In this document: positions 11,474 through 23,798 of the stretch, in pieces
Position numbering within the stretch: position 1 is the first letter of the stretch
How the letters are laid out: each line of letters opens with the position of its first letter
NCBI GenBank assembly: GCA_037954235.1
Contig: JBBMOA010000002.1
Span: 12,923,509 to 12,987,508, forward strand
Reading direction: 5' to 3'
DNA length: 64,000 nt
Source of the DNA: Aulostomus chinensis
Lineage: Eukaryota > Chordata > Actinopteri > Syngnathiformes > Aulostomidae
The notes under the pieces: model-generated
Seen by the model: the letters and a program-made list of their open reading frames with translations, nothing else
Told to the model about the DNA's origin: nothing
Databases searched by the model: none
Program-made: the position numbers and the translations under genes

Positions 11474-13061
11474 CCTGATAGAAGACTGATACAAATGATG
11501 ATATTTTTGAACCAAAGATGTGGAGAACAGTGCTTCCACCAGACAGACGCTGTATTCAAACCTGGCAGTTATCATGCAACATCACAAGTATTTCATGTTT
11601 TGCCAAGCTAAAGATGCTAAAGCAGGATTGGGAACATCAAAAGACACAACGTCATGGCTGCAAGTGGACTGAGGTTGATATGAGTCTCTCAAACATGGTC
11701 CAGGGGGTTGTTATAGAAACATACCTGACTGAGCTGATGATTGTGAAGTTGAACTCTAACCAGGTCCCCTCCGGACATTGTGGTTCATTGCTCACATTGT
11801 TTCCATACTGTTATCATGAGAAACATCACGCTCCCTAACTACTGCTGACACTAGCGCTCACTTACCATTTGACCTCCAATTAGAGTCCGTTTAACATCTT
11901 GTTGCACAGGTCGAAGCCCTGAGCCAGAAACCGGTTGGTAAACTGACTGACTAGTTGATTTAGGTCAGGATTTCACCGCTTGTCTTTGTTTTCTCTTCCA
12001 AATAAATTAACATTAAGGCCGAATGTAGTTGCGTGTGACTGATCATGGTCGATGCTGTAACTGGGAGAATACAATGCTATTCGTGACAGAAGAGAAATGT
12101 AACCATTTAATAACTTATTAGTGTCGGACGTGGAGGGATCAACTGCAAATATTGATTATTCATAACAACGTTTGAGCGTTTGTTGTCTTCCAGTGAGTCG
12201 GTCATATCAACATACTGGGGGCTGGTCTACATTCGTTTTTTTTCTCTGTCAGAATGGACGTGGGGCTGCCTGGAGATGTGAGTAGCACATAAGCAGAAAG
12301 TGTTCCTATGAACCCAAAACACAATCAAGCTCATCAAGTGCTTTCATGATCCTTTCTACTACGGAGAAATGTTTTTGTGTTCTATTGTTCCACCAATCCT
12401 GCCTGAACAAAAACACGGCTACTCATATTACTCCACTTTGAAAACAGTCTCCCCAGAGACAGTCATTTATGGAAAAAAAATTACATTTCTCGCCCCCATT
12501 CTTTATGCCCAGAGAGATCTGAATCATCTATTTGGAAATCCAGAGTAACTTTCTCTACCACATAAAGCAAAAACTAGTTTTGCATGATGCTTCAAATCAA
12601 GCGCAAATTGCTGTTGGCAAGTTTATCCAATTTTCCAGCAGACACTTTCAACCACTAAAAATGTAAGCAAAACACTCTTGTAGCTTCATCACAATTAATA
12701 AGATTTCATGCTGAAATGCCAACAGAAATATTGAAGCGAAGCTGCTTCAGCAGATCTTGGGAGAGAAGATGCCGTCGGTGCACGTTGTTCCGGGTCTGAG
12801 GTTCCTGGTTGATGTGCTCTAATTACGGCAGTAGTTGACTTGACACAGTTGTGTCATAACTCCCATGAATGGACTAAATGTTTTCACAAAATGCTTTGTG
12901 ATGTGATGTAACAAATAAGACACTATGTCTCTGTCTACGCAGACTTGCACAACTTTTCGTGCGTCATGGGATCACGTCTCAGTCTCAGGATGCGTCGATG
13001 AAAAGCTCCAGTGATGCAGCTCTTGATGAGTGTTTGTTGTGATGGGCAACATTACTCAGTA

Positions 13062-13099
13062 CCCCCCCCCCCCCACACACACACACACACACACACACA
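13062..13099. repeat. C13 tract joined to (CA)13
   Basis: A homopolymer C run runs directly into a CA repeat. Confidence 0.95.
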
Positions 13100-13294
13100 T
13101 GCACGGTTTCTTTGCCCTAAGCTCAGCAGCCTTCACGTGGAGGATTGACTTCAATAAATATTTGTGTCCTCTGGGTGTTTGTATATTCAGTTGCTTAGCA
13201 ACAATAATGGTGATCACTGTGGTTTTCAGTCTATCATGTGATCACCTGAGCTCTGACCTGCTGGCCCAACACACCCATTTACAAGTGCACATGT

Positions 13295-13298
<4 letters not shown>

Positions 13299-13340
<42 letters not shown>

Positions 13341-13343
13341 ACA
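13299..13343. repeat. (AC)n microsatellite
   Basis: Nearly pure AC repeat with one AAAC interruption. Confidence 0.95.
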
Positions 13344-13621
13344 GTATCACTCCCTGTAATCAACCATTAACTATCCCAGTGAATGACATCTTCTTGGTCT
13401 TGTCTTACGTTGTCAGTCATAATAGTAAATATCAGACCAGCCAACCCCCACACACCAGTCTGAATGTGTAACTGTCACAGTTCGGACTCCTGACAAAGGG
13501 GAACAAATGTGACTCGTGTATTCAGGTTAAGTGCTGGCCATGTCCCAACAAGCTACAGCTGTGTGTTGCTTTTGAGTGAGGGTCAAACACAGGTTGGATT
13601 AGAGACTAGTTCAAACACTCA

Positions 13622-13629
<8 letters not shown>

Positions 13630-13683
<54 letters not shown>
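13630..13683. repeat. (CA)27 microsatellite
   Basis: Pure CA repeat preceded by a short CT run. Confidence 0.95.
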
Positions 13684-13686
<3 letters not shown>

Positions 13687-14435
13687 CCTGAGCCAAACAT
13701 ATAGATTCATTAATTTATTCCTTTAACTTTCCTCAAAGTTTGATAATAGTTTGTGTATTTGTGTACAATGAGGAATGAGGAAATGAGGAAAAAGTAGCCA
13801 AGCCATGGTAGTAAAAGTAGCAACAATAAAGGAGCAGCACTGATTCTCTATTCACTCATGAAAAAATGTGTATTAATGGAGTTTTTATGATTTGCTAATG
13901 TAAATATAAATTATTTCAAAACCATACATATTATGCTACATGGAACCTAATTTAAAAAAATTAAAAAACCTACACTTTACATTTGCTATGCAAATATCAG
14001 GGTTTCATTATCAAAGGAGACATGACAAATACTGACACTGCAATATACACTTTGCGATACGATACTAATGACTGATGCAAAATATCAATGGGTGTATGAA
14101 CACAAGTGTCACTATGTTGATATGTGGCATATAAGAAGTTTACTGCACAAAGACTTGTCAAATTCTTTGAATGCATCTAATGTGCAAATACGTCCTGCTT
14201 TTGCCTCTTAAGGTATTTTTATTACTAAAGTATTAAAGCTATTTTTTTCCTCCTCAGTTACGCAGATATTGTGACGTATAAATTAAATGTCTTCTGTAAA
14301 GTTGGACAAAGTATTGTGGTGTTGGGAGTTGACTCAAGCTGACTCAGAAACCTATTTGTACGTGACGCAAATTATAAATGAGCAGGAGTCTGATTTACAT
14401 AGGTGGGTTTGGATGAGACACCATATATGCGTGCA

Positions 14436-14438
<3 letters not shown>

Positions 14439-14480
<42 letters not shown>
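14439..14480. repeat. (GT)21 microsatellite
   Basis: Pure GT repeat following ATGCGTGCATGC, which is itself alternating purine-pyrimidine. Confidence 0.95.
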
Positions 14481-14483
<3 letters not shown>

Positions 14484-14906
14484 TTTGGGAGGCATCCTGT
14501 GTGGTTTTTAACAGCTCAGTGTCAAATCAACATTCTTGCTCTGGGCATCGAGATGGACACACACTCACACACACACTGGGTGGGAATGAATGACCCAGCA
14601 ATGGGGGTCCGTTTAACAGGGATGTGACAGTTGTAAAAGCAGCCACTCGCTTCAGCCTAAATAGCCAGCATGCTAATCAGCTAGTGCCAGTGTGAGATGA
14701 GAGTGCTACAGTTTATTCCAGCGATGGAGCTGATTTCCATGTTTATTCATTTAGAGGCGAGGTTAAGTTAAGTGTTGGTAATTGGCAGCTGCTTTTGAAG
14801 CGCTGAGGAGTTTGAAAGCTGCGTCTCCACAGCAATGAAATCAAGAGCAGCAATAGTGGGCTCTTATAGCCCTCCATCACAGCTGCCAACTCAACTCTCA
14901 AGATCC

Positions 14907-14907
<1 letters not shown>

Positions 14908-14996
<89 letters not shown>
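14908..14996. repeat. (TG)37 followed by (AG)n
   Basis: About 74 bp of uninterrupted TG and a short GA tail, one of the longest dinucleotide arrays in the window. Confidence 0.96.
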
Positions 14997-16100
14997 TTTG
15001 ACAACACTACAACACACAAAGCAGGCATTTGCATAATGACTGCTGTTGCACCTGCCCTTACCACTGCTTCATTGCTTCAAATTTCACTCTAAAAGCTGAC
15101 AAACCACATAAGATGTGACAATCCATAAATAATCCCAGACACATCCATGTAAACATAAAAGCATTTGATGTCCTCTGTCCAATAATATCCCTTCTGACTG
15201 ACACATCCCTTCGATGGAAGCAGACGTACCGGGACATATATTTAGAACCACAAGGATGCTGCAATGTGCTCACAAAAGCTGCTGATGACAGTTGATAACT
15301 GCTGATGCTACTGACACCAAAGACTGCAAAATGCTCAATTACAGGTGACTAGGGGGCGTAATTAGGGCTAATGGAAAATACCTCATTTATCCTCAGTGGT
15401 GCAGGAGCTGCTTTCACACAGCCTGTTTAAATCAGGAATATTGCAGCACTGCTAGCCTCTGTGTTTGTATGAAGACGCTTTTCCACTGGCAAAAAAACTC
15501 ACTTATATCCTGCAACAGGAGCAGCTTCAGTCTTTTCCACTGCTAATCTGGCAGCAGAGGCAGTTGCAGCAACAAAAGAGCTGTGGTGTGTTTGTACACG
15601 ACTGTCTGTCATCAAAAGAAACAGATCTAAAGTAAATGAACATTCAACCATAGTGTCATGAAAAGGCCTGTTTAAAATCAAATAAATCCAGCCAGCCTCT
15701 TCTGGGTTCTGAGTCCAATTGATGATTAGTTGGCTTTCAACATCTTACAACTCTTTGCAAGTTTAAGACCTGTGTGCCGAATGATAAAAAATAAGACACT
15801 TCTGATTATACTGTCAAGTTGAAAAAAAAGCAAGCTAACAAACAGAAAAATTGTCTGCTGCAAGTTAGCCACTGATAAAATGCAACTTAAGGGTGGTAGA
15901 GTGACACTGATGGAGACAGGAGACCACCACCATCACGGAAACTGAGCTCTGTGAATGACTTAAACAGAATTACAAATATATTTGAGCCAGATGATATCCT
16001 CATAAATACAGTAATATTGGTCCACGAGGATATGTGTGTCGTGCAACGCTGAAGAGGGCTTTAGGGATCAGCTGTGTTTCAACCTCCTCTTCAGTTGTTA

Positions 16101-16104
<4 letters not shown>

Positions 16105-16153
<49 letters not shown>
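16105..16153. repeat. (TG)24 microsatellite
   Basis: Pure TG repeat about 680 bp downstream of exon 3 in the gene direction. Confidence 0.95.
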
Positions 16154-16154
<1 letters not shown>

Positions 16155-16717
16155 TAGTGCTTTGAGAAGCTTCAGTAGTCTGGCTGGTGGCCAAAAATAG
16201 CCCCCTCAGCTGGCACACTGGCCCAATTTATGACCCATCACATTCAGCGGAGGGCAACCCTGTCTCGGGAGGGACTGTCGGTTCATTTCCCACAGAGCAC
16301 ACAAAACTCTGAACACTGAAAACCCACCAGCAGCAGTGCAAAGGAAGTCCCACTTGAACGTTGTCAAAATGTCACTGTGGACTAAATACATCATCTCTGG
16401 CTGTAAATATTTTATTTGTCATCAGTGCTAATACTCACTGCTTGCTTTTACCACCGGAGATGGGAGGAATGTTGTCTCCTGCAAGTGTAATAAGATGAGG
16501 AAAACTGGCCCCAAAGCCAAAGCCCATGATGCTTTCAACTGAACGCCAACTGCCAGAAGTCTGAGCCAGAGGTTTCACGGGCAGCGGCCCACAAGACCGC
16601 AAAAGTAAAAATAAATGGGCTAACCATTCCCAGAGTTATTCACCAGTGACTTTTACACCACAGCTCCCAGTGAGGGCCACATGCATCGGTAAGAGGGGAC
16701 ATCAAAGAGGTGTGTTC

Positions 16718-16739
16718 TCACACACACACACACACACAC
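16718..16739. repeat. (CA)11 microsatellite
   Basis: Short CA repeat starting about 90 bp beyond the exon 3 donor. Confidence 0.95.
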
Positions 16740-16830
16740 GCCTTAACCAGCCCACACATGCAAACACACATACACACAGGCAGGTAAATTTCACAGTGTT
16801 ACACCAAAACAAACTTGGGAGATCACTTAC

Positions 16831-16883
16831 CATCTGAGAACGGCTCTTGGGACAGCCATTGATATCATCAATCTTCTCATTGG
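16831..16883 (-). CDS. nav2: nav2 coding exon 3 (CH domain, NGCP motif)
   Basis: This 53-nt exon completes Ala113 and encodes residues 114-130, NEKIDDINGCPKSRSQM. The family counterpart is NEKIEDINGCPKNRSQM in mammalian NAV2 (from memory). The acceptor is TCTCTCTTCAG|CC with a good pyrimidine tract. The donor is CAGATG|GTAAGT, close to consensus, and leaves phase 0. The length is not a multiple of three, so skipping this exon alone would shift the frame; skipping it together with exon 4 (126 nt in total) would not. It lies 2.5 kb downstream of exon 2 and 9.5 kb upstream of exon 4. It is short and easy to miss because the surrounding frame is soon closed by stops. Confidence 0.95.
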
Positions 16884-19381
16884 CTGAAGAGAGAGACAAA
16901 AGAAGAGAGAATGATGGAGTGCTCAGCTGATGTAAGTCTCTCTTATTTCCAGGAGAGATGCCCGTGAGTGTGTGTGTGTCCCAGACTTGTCCCGGCAGAG
17001 TGAGGGGAGCAGAGGTGTTCCTGCTGATAACACTGACCCCTCCTCCTCTCCCTGCCTACTGAGACATGAAACAATATCTGGTCCCAACAAATGGGAATGG
17101 GGCCACTGGGGGTCCAACTGCATGTGTGGGTGTGTGGGTGTGCGTGTGTGCGCATGCATGTGTGATGTCAGGGATTCCTCCCATCCATTACAAAGGCCCA
17201 GCCTACAGCAGCTGAGACAGGGCCATCCGCTCATAGCTAACAACTGTACCAACAGCGCGGCCTCTGTGATTAGGCCCCACAGCGCAGCTCCACCTGAGAG
17301 ACCATGTACTGTGCCACCAACCATGTGGGAATACACTGCTATTCCAGTCAGATGAATAAACATGCCTGAGTCCAGTTCACTCTGGCTGAGACCAGATACC
17401 TGCTTGATGTACACTCATGGCTAAGAAGAACTCTGTGACAACTTCGCTCAATTTTAGAATCCTGACCTTGGATGTAACTGTCAAAGAGTTGAACAGATGC
17501 CACGTGCAGTCCGAGCTCTGTCCCAGTTTAACTGTTCCAGTTCAATCAGCATTGTATGGTGTGAGGTTTCTCAATGGACCAGGGGCCAAAGGACACATCA
17601 TGTGAGGGGACGTTGTTGGTGTTTTAACTTGAGAGCTGAGCTGCGGTGGTTCCATGACAATAATGTGTTTGTGGTTTGTTGAGAAGATGAGACGCACCGT
17701 AACTGATGAGCACTGGACATCAAATCACTGGCCAAACAAAAGTCATATGACTTTCATGATAAAGATGAGCCAGAGGAACTTCTTAACTGTCTTCAACATT
17801 AAATAACAGTACATCATCCTTCTTCTTTACTGGTCTTTTGCAGTATTCATCAATATGATATAAAAGGACAGCGATAAGCGGAAATGTGTTACGGACAACT
17901 GACTTTCTAGGGCATTTTCAAACTCCCTCTGAAGCAATGAAGATCTGCTCTTCAAGGACAATTTAAATTTCTAAAAAGTACAAATTAAATTAAACATTCA
18001 TTAATTTGTGTTGTGATCTAATGACAAGAGCACAATGGAGCATCTACATGTTGGCTATCTTGGTAATAATGCAGTTAGATAGGATCATATGTCCAGCAGA
18101 ATGTGCTTTTTTTAATCACTCTCCAGTATCGGAAATGGACCAAGAACCCCGCCATTAGTCAGGCTCTACTCGTGACAGTTAAAAATTACACTCAAATCAA
18201 GCTATCACAAATGAATTAGTGGATAAAGGGATCTAATTCATGCCACATGATTCTTCAGATGGAGGAGAAAAACCGACACAAATATGCTCACAAACTTTCC
18301 CTGAGTAGAGTTCCTTGGTGTGCTTTGGTTGGGAAATACTCGTCTGTATTCCCAGCACCAACGTAGTAAAGTCCTGTCATGTTTAGTCAGGTGTGTTGGA
18401 CTGAGTGTTGCTGTACTGGTGAATAAACCCTTGAACAATCAGGGAGCAACCATCATGGAAGGAGACCGGAGTCAGACAGACAGGTTTGTAATGGTAAGAG
18501 CTGCCCTCGAGCTAGTGAAGGGCCTGCAGCGCACACAAGCCTGTTGAACTCCCACAAAAAAATTAAAGAATCATATGGAACAGCTCTCAGAAGAATGAGG
18601 CTCTTCTGAGAGTGAGCTGAAGATGTGCAAATCTCAAATCTGGGTCAGAGATGTACGGAGAGGGCGGACTGTGACCGTGACGTGCTGATTCACCGGTCAG
18701 CTGGTGGCGGCCCACTTTAGCCTCCAGGCTGCCAGCAGATGAAATGACAGACTTGGAACAGACAGATGACATGACAAGACTGATGATGACGCAGGCAAGC
18801 GTGGGGGTCAAAAACAAGCCCCTTTCACAGCCCACACCGTGACTCACAGCTTCACAGTACTGCATCCATATAAATATGGTGCCTTTACATCTCTGAGAAG
18901 AAAATACAGCTTATTCTGGCTGACATAGTTCTGCACCCTCGCAGAGTTAGTAACTATTAGACAGCCCCCTCCATGATGAATGCTGATCGTCACTGCAGCA
19001 GTGACTGTAACATTCACTTTAGTTTAGTTTGCCCTCTCAACATCACTACATTTCTTTGAGTCTTATAGAGAATTGAATGTCTCTTTTTCACAGGTTTAAC
19101 TCACATATCTGATCCCGTTCTGTTCGACCTTTTACATGTGCTGCAGTATCTGTATAAATAAATCACATAATAGTTGTCCCATTCTGTTGCATCAGCTCTG
19201 CAGGCGAAGCTGATTATTTGAACTTTCCGAGCAAATATTCCAGGAACAATGATCCTTTCTTAAAAAGCCTGCCGTGCTTGTGAGAAAGTCAGCCGTGTGT
19301 TTAACATTTCTTTCAGCGACCGCATCTATCACAGTCCGCCTCTTCCTGCAGATTCTGGAATCAAATGTGACTTTTCCTTAC
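16884..19381 (-). other. nav2: nav2 intron 2 (2,498 bp)
   Basis: The donor is GTAAGG and the acceptor is TCTCTTCAG. The sequence is mostly unique. A short perfect hairpin lies at 18584-18612. Open frames around 16.9-17.4 kb have no recognisable product. Confidence 0.9.
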
Positions 19382-19499
19382 CTACGACCTGAATGATCTC
19401 AGCGAGCAGCACTCCGTCGGCGACGTCTGTTTGCAGGTCCTTGATCAGACGCTTGTGTCCCGACTTGGCAAGGTAGTGGTTGGCCCAGTCTGTGTAGAT
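19382..19499 (-). CDS. nav2: nav2 coding exon 2 (start of the CH domain)
   Basis: This 118-nt exon encodes residues 74-112 plus the first base of codon 113. It opens with IYTDWANHYLAKSGHKRLI and continues DLQTDVADGVLLAEIIQVV. This is the first part of the NAV2/NAV3 calponin-homology domain and nearly identical to the mammalian sequence. CH domains bind actin or microtubule-associated partners; in NAV proteins the single CH domain lies at the N-terminus. The acceptor is TATGCAG|ATC with a UG-rich rather than pyrimidine-rich tract. The donor is GTAG|GTAAGG, leaving phase 1, and the split codon G|CC (Ala) is completed by exon 3. It is separated from exon 1 by a 22.8-kb intron. NAV3 is the main alternative, but the other exons favour NAV2. 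Confidence 0.96.
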
Positions 19500-21406
19500 C
19501 TGCATACACACAAACACAACCACGGCGCTCAGTTATCAGCCAACAAAAATAAAATCCCATCCCAACAAGGGGGCAGCCCTGTCAGGTCCTGCACGTGTTT
19601 CCAACTCCATAAACACTTGAAAACTTCAAAAGGTGTAAAGGATTGAAACAAATTTATGACTCTAATAAAATAACAACATGGTTGAATGGGAGCAGAGTAG
19701 CCCTCTCTCTTTTGTTGGGACTCCGATCTGGCACATATCCGCGTGGTATTCAAATTGGGGCCATTGTGCTCAGCCAGGGCATTCATCTTGGAGCACACGG
19801 CGGCTGTTTTCAATGGGCCATGCTGACATCACTCTCTAGGGACAGAAAAGACCCTTCACTGCCTAGAGGGAGGAGGGGAGGGGGCAGAGCAAGCATCTGA
19901 ATAATCTGAATAGCTTCCTTCATAATTAGTCGCCAAACTCTTTTTTTTTTCTTTTACTACCTCTCTCGCTCTCATCAAGAGATGCTGGGTTTCCATTTCT
20001 GGGGACTTTAAAAATAAACAAATAAATAATCGGCACACAGCGTTACAGGAAAGTTGGGTCTAACATTATTCCAGAAAAGGAACAAGTTATTTTTGAGAAA
20101 TCGTGAATCTCTGAGGATTGGCAGCATCATTAGACTAGTCTGTTTGGCGCGTGTAGCTTCAGAGCAGCTTTCCGCCTGCAGGGATCTGACACATGTGCAA
20201 CAACGCCACTAACAAAAGACACCGTCGCTCGTTTCACTCAAACACAGAACCCTTTCTGCCAGTCTGCTGAGGAAGGTGACAGTAAAGGGACAATTGGTAC
20301 TTATGGATGTTATCAGTATTTCTCATGTGCTCATGCATCACTGTTCTAGCGGTGCTTATTACGGGTAATGATACCCATCACTCTCACAACATAATTATTC
20401 AGTCAAAGTCAGCGTCCCAGTGGGGTTGTAGTGTTACATTATTAGTAAAGCTCAGACACATTTTCACTGGGAGGAAAAAAAACATTCCAAACAAAAGGTA
20501 ATACTTGCCCCAAAATGTGTATTTTGTAAGTACTCACAAGGCAGCAGCACGTGTTTAGCTTCAAGCTACTGCTGACTGAACACTTGGAACACCAAAACTG
20601 TACAAAATAATCCATTCACAAACTCTCAGTACCGTCCGGTGGAATTCATGTCTTCCTTATCCAGATCGATGCTCAGTAAACCACAAACAGTTTGCCTGAG
20701 CTAAAAACTACTACTGCTACTCTGAACAAGCCAGCAGTCGTAAATAAAACGTCTTCAGGAGTACAAGACACCAATTTGGGACTACTTTGAAAAGGCAGAA
20801 TAGACATTTTGAGTGAAGTATCACTTTAAAAATGATTCAAATGAAACAGACTATGTTTACACATCAAAAAAAGTCCACTTATTGTAAGGTCATCAGACTG
20901 ATATCTCACCAAGTCACTCTTTTCAAGTTGGCCCCACACCCAGTAAAAAGAGAGAAGATTGATTCTCTGTCCAAGTCTATATAAGCCTCTTCAGCCCCAA
21001 GTTAGCCAACATTCTGCTCATGTTCCGTGTAGGTGTCAACATGGCCGGCGCCACAGTGAAAACAAGACTGGATAGATGAAGACAAACTTTGAGCCTTAAA
21101 TATCTTAGCAGCAACCCCGCATGTAAAGACTGGAAGATGTCACAGGAAGAATTCTGATTAATAAAATATTTCATGTCGATGCGGATTCAGCAGCGACCAG
21201 CTATGAGCTTATGAACGTGTGGTTCTACTTCCTGCACAGCCTAATTTCTCCCAGAAACTTGGCCTCTTGTGTATGTAAATGTACTCCATTATTGTGTGCA
21301 AGCTATAATTTCTTCCATTTTCTCTTTCTGAAATCTGAACTTCAAGTGCATCTATGAGCACTGAATGAGCACACAGCAGGTCAAACTGTAAGAGCGCATG
21401 CTGCAT

Positions 21407-21410
<4 letters not shown>

Positions 21411-21442
<32 letters not shown>
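21411..21442. repeat. (CA)16 microsatellite
   Basis: CA repeat with CG steps at both ends. Confidence 0.95.
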
Positions 21443-21443
<1 letters not shown>

Positions 21444-21838
21444 AAGTTGATGCATATGACATGGATCTGACCTCTGTGTCTTTGTGTTTGCTCTGTAAAC
21501 ACACCAGGAGCTTTGCTGCCACGCCACTCATCAGATGAATCACTGTCGTCGTGATGGCTTACAACAGGTGTGAGCACTTCAAAGATACACACTCCCATAC
21601 ATGTACACACACATACTGCTCATCACTGATCACAAGAGCACCAGACCACACGTTAAACACAAAGAGCAGAGGAGCAGCATTTAAATCAGACAGCCTCGAG
21701 TGACATGTACAGCCCAAAAAACAAAAAAACAAGAAAAAAAGAAAAGAAAAAAAGAATGCTGCAGGATTAGTCTGGATCCTTTCAATTCACACACTCGGCT
21801 GGCCTTAGAAAGAGGAAGTATTATGTTCAGGAGCTTTT

Positions 21839-21870
21839 GTGTGTGTGTGTGTGTGTGTGTGTGCGCGTGT
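21839..21870. repeat. (GT)n with GCGC interruption
   Basis: GT repeat ending in GCGCGTGT. Confidence 0.95.
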
Positions 21871-22007
21871 TAGCTGGTTTCCTTTGAAGTAGTTTCGGGC
21901 AGGTAAATTGAAGGGTTGCGGTGTGACAAAAAATAAACGTGGTGAAATGGTAGCTGTCAGTCACTGAGCTGGAAACCACAGGGGGGTCAAAGAGCCAGAG
22001 GGCAAGT

Positions 22008-22025
22008 GGGGGGGGGGGGGGGGGG
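22008..22025. repeat. G18 homopolymer
   Basis: Eighteen consecutive G residues in intron 1. Length in the assembly is likely error-prone. Confidence 0.9.
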
Positions 22026-23770
22026 TAGGTTGAGGTTGTGTGGCTAAAGAAAGAAAGGAAGTGGGCAAGTCACAACATTTAGCTTTTTAGACCTGAAAAC
22101 GTCACGTCAACCCCCTGATCCCCTTTCAGAGATGAGAGAAAGCAGCGTTCCAGCTGAGAAGCCCAATACTTATTTACAGCAGAGGCTGTATTAGAATCAT
22201 CCCACTGACTCCAACACATCAAGATAGGAGTTTTATCTTTGATCGAGTGTTACAAAAGCAAATCCTTGCTAACTTCAAGAATCCTTTGTTTTCTCATCCA
22301 AGACACATCCCCCACTGGTAATCAACTCTTATGGCAGCATATTTCAATCCTTTATCCTATTTTCTTGTTTTTCATGCCTGTATGTTTTCAATGAAAAGAA
22401 GAAAACTGAAATTTTGTTGTAACCAAAAAGTGCTACTTTAAGTTGCATCACAACTTAGAGCTCCACACCACCGGCTGCTGGTCGTGGTGCTCGGCTTGTT
22501 GTGTTTCAGGGTCTGCCATTAGCCGCTGGATTAATACATTCAACCTGTTGACCTCGTCTTTTGCCATGTGACACCAATTAAAGAGCAGCTCAGATGATCC
22601 ATAGTTTTCAGGAGGTAATCACAGCAGGAGTTAGGATGGGAATACTGATTTAGGAACTCTTCATCTGTCGGATCTTTTCCTTTATCATTTCTAAGCCTAA
22701 TCACCATGGTTACCAACAGTGAGATATCATCAGCAAGGTAGGAAGATTCTGTTGCTCCTCATCTGATCTATAAATAGGTCATTCTGTCTCTCTCTCAATT
22801 AAAGCATGGAAACTCTGGGATTTGTGTCTGTCGTGTTGTGATTCTGCCTCCTAAACATGAACTGACTCGTAGGCTTCCCAGAGCTGAGACCTGCATCCAG
22901 GTCCCTGTCCAAGGGATTCACCCCAAAAACTGAAGGGCTTTTCATTGTCACGTCATCTCTCCGCCAAGATCCATGAATATAAGCCAGCTAGTTTTTGTGT
23001 AATCCTGCTGATGGAGAGAAAATCAAACAGCAAAAACACGACATACTTGACGGAAAAAGAAAAAAAATTCAAACAAAAACCAACAAAAAGTCAACACTTT
23101 AACTGGATGTGTGTATTTTACATTTCACACTATTCTTGCATGTATCAGAAAATCGTTTGAAGGATTCAAATTAGGATGCCTTAAAAAAGTACTGATTACA
23201 TGCAAATATTACTGCATCTGAATGACTCCCAGTGTTTCACAGTTAACAAAGGTTACAGCAATCTTGTGCTTTAAATCAAAGATCATTCTTTTAATAAGTG
23301 GAGCCCAAGATTAGGAATCTTCCTCATCTGTTCAAACACACTGATCTCAACCAGAGGAAGCAGTAGTGGGCTGTGATGAGGAGCAGACGTGTGCACTGGT
23401 TTAAGAAGCTGTGTGGTTAGTGAAGGGGATTATTGATCGCCGATTTAAGATCTATCAGACAGGAAGGAGGAGGTACTTCCAGTCGCTCCGTCTCAAGGCC
23501 TTCAATCAAATTTAATCACAACTCCCTCGGGTTGTTAGAAACTGTTCTGCAATTTGGAACAGTTGTGTCAAGTAGTCATCATTGATATTCTCATGAAATC
23601 ACATGCTGCACCCATTGAATACATACAAATGATAAATGGTCTGATCCCTGTAAACTGTGAGGAAAGAAACTGCAAAAAACAAGGTGAGATGTCCAAACAC
23701 TTGAGAAAATCCATCAAAGATGGAAATTCCCTCCGTTCCCAGAAACCAGCAGTAATACAACCCTCTCCTC

Positions 23771-23798
23771 ATGGGATGGGATGGGATGGGATGGGGGG
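23771..23798. repeat. (ATGGG)n array
   Basis: Five ATGGG units ending in a G run. Confidence 0.9.

Larger units (their letters stand above)
7332..16830 (-). other. nav2: nav2 intron 3 (9,499 bp)
   Basis: This long intron lies between CH-domain exons 3 and 4. It holds many dinucleotide repeats (listed separately), a cytosine-rich pentanucleotide array at 10056-10098, a DR1 motif at 9740-9752, a phase-matched 53-bp pseudo-exon at 11866-11918, and a possible tRNA-derived SINE relic near 8036-8130. No coding exon was recognised within it. Confidence 0.85.

Noticed and set aside
11159..11575. Long overlapping open frames on both strands rich in Ser/Leu/His/Thr or Glu/Arg.
   Set aside because: They are translations of (TG)n and (GA)n low-complexity DNA, with no splice or codon signal and no recognisable domain.
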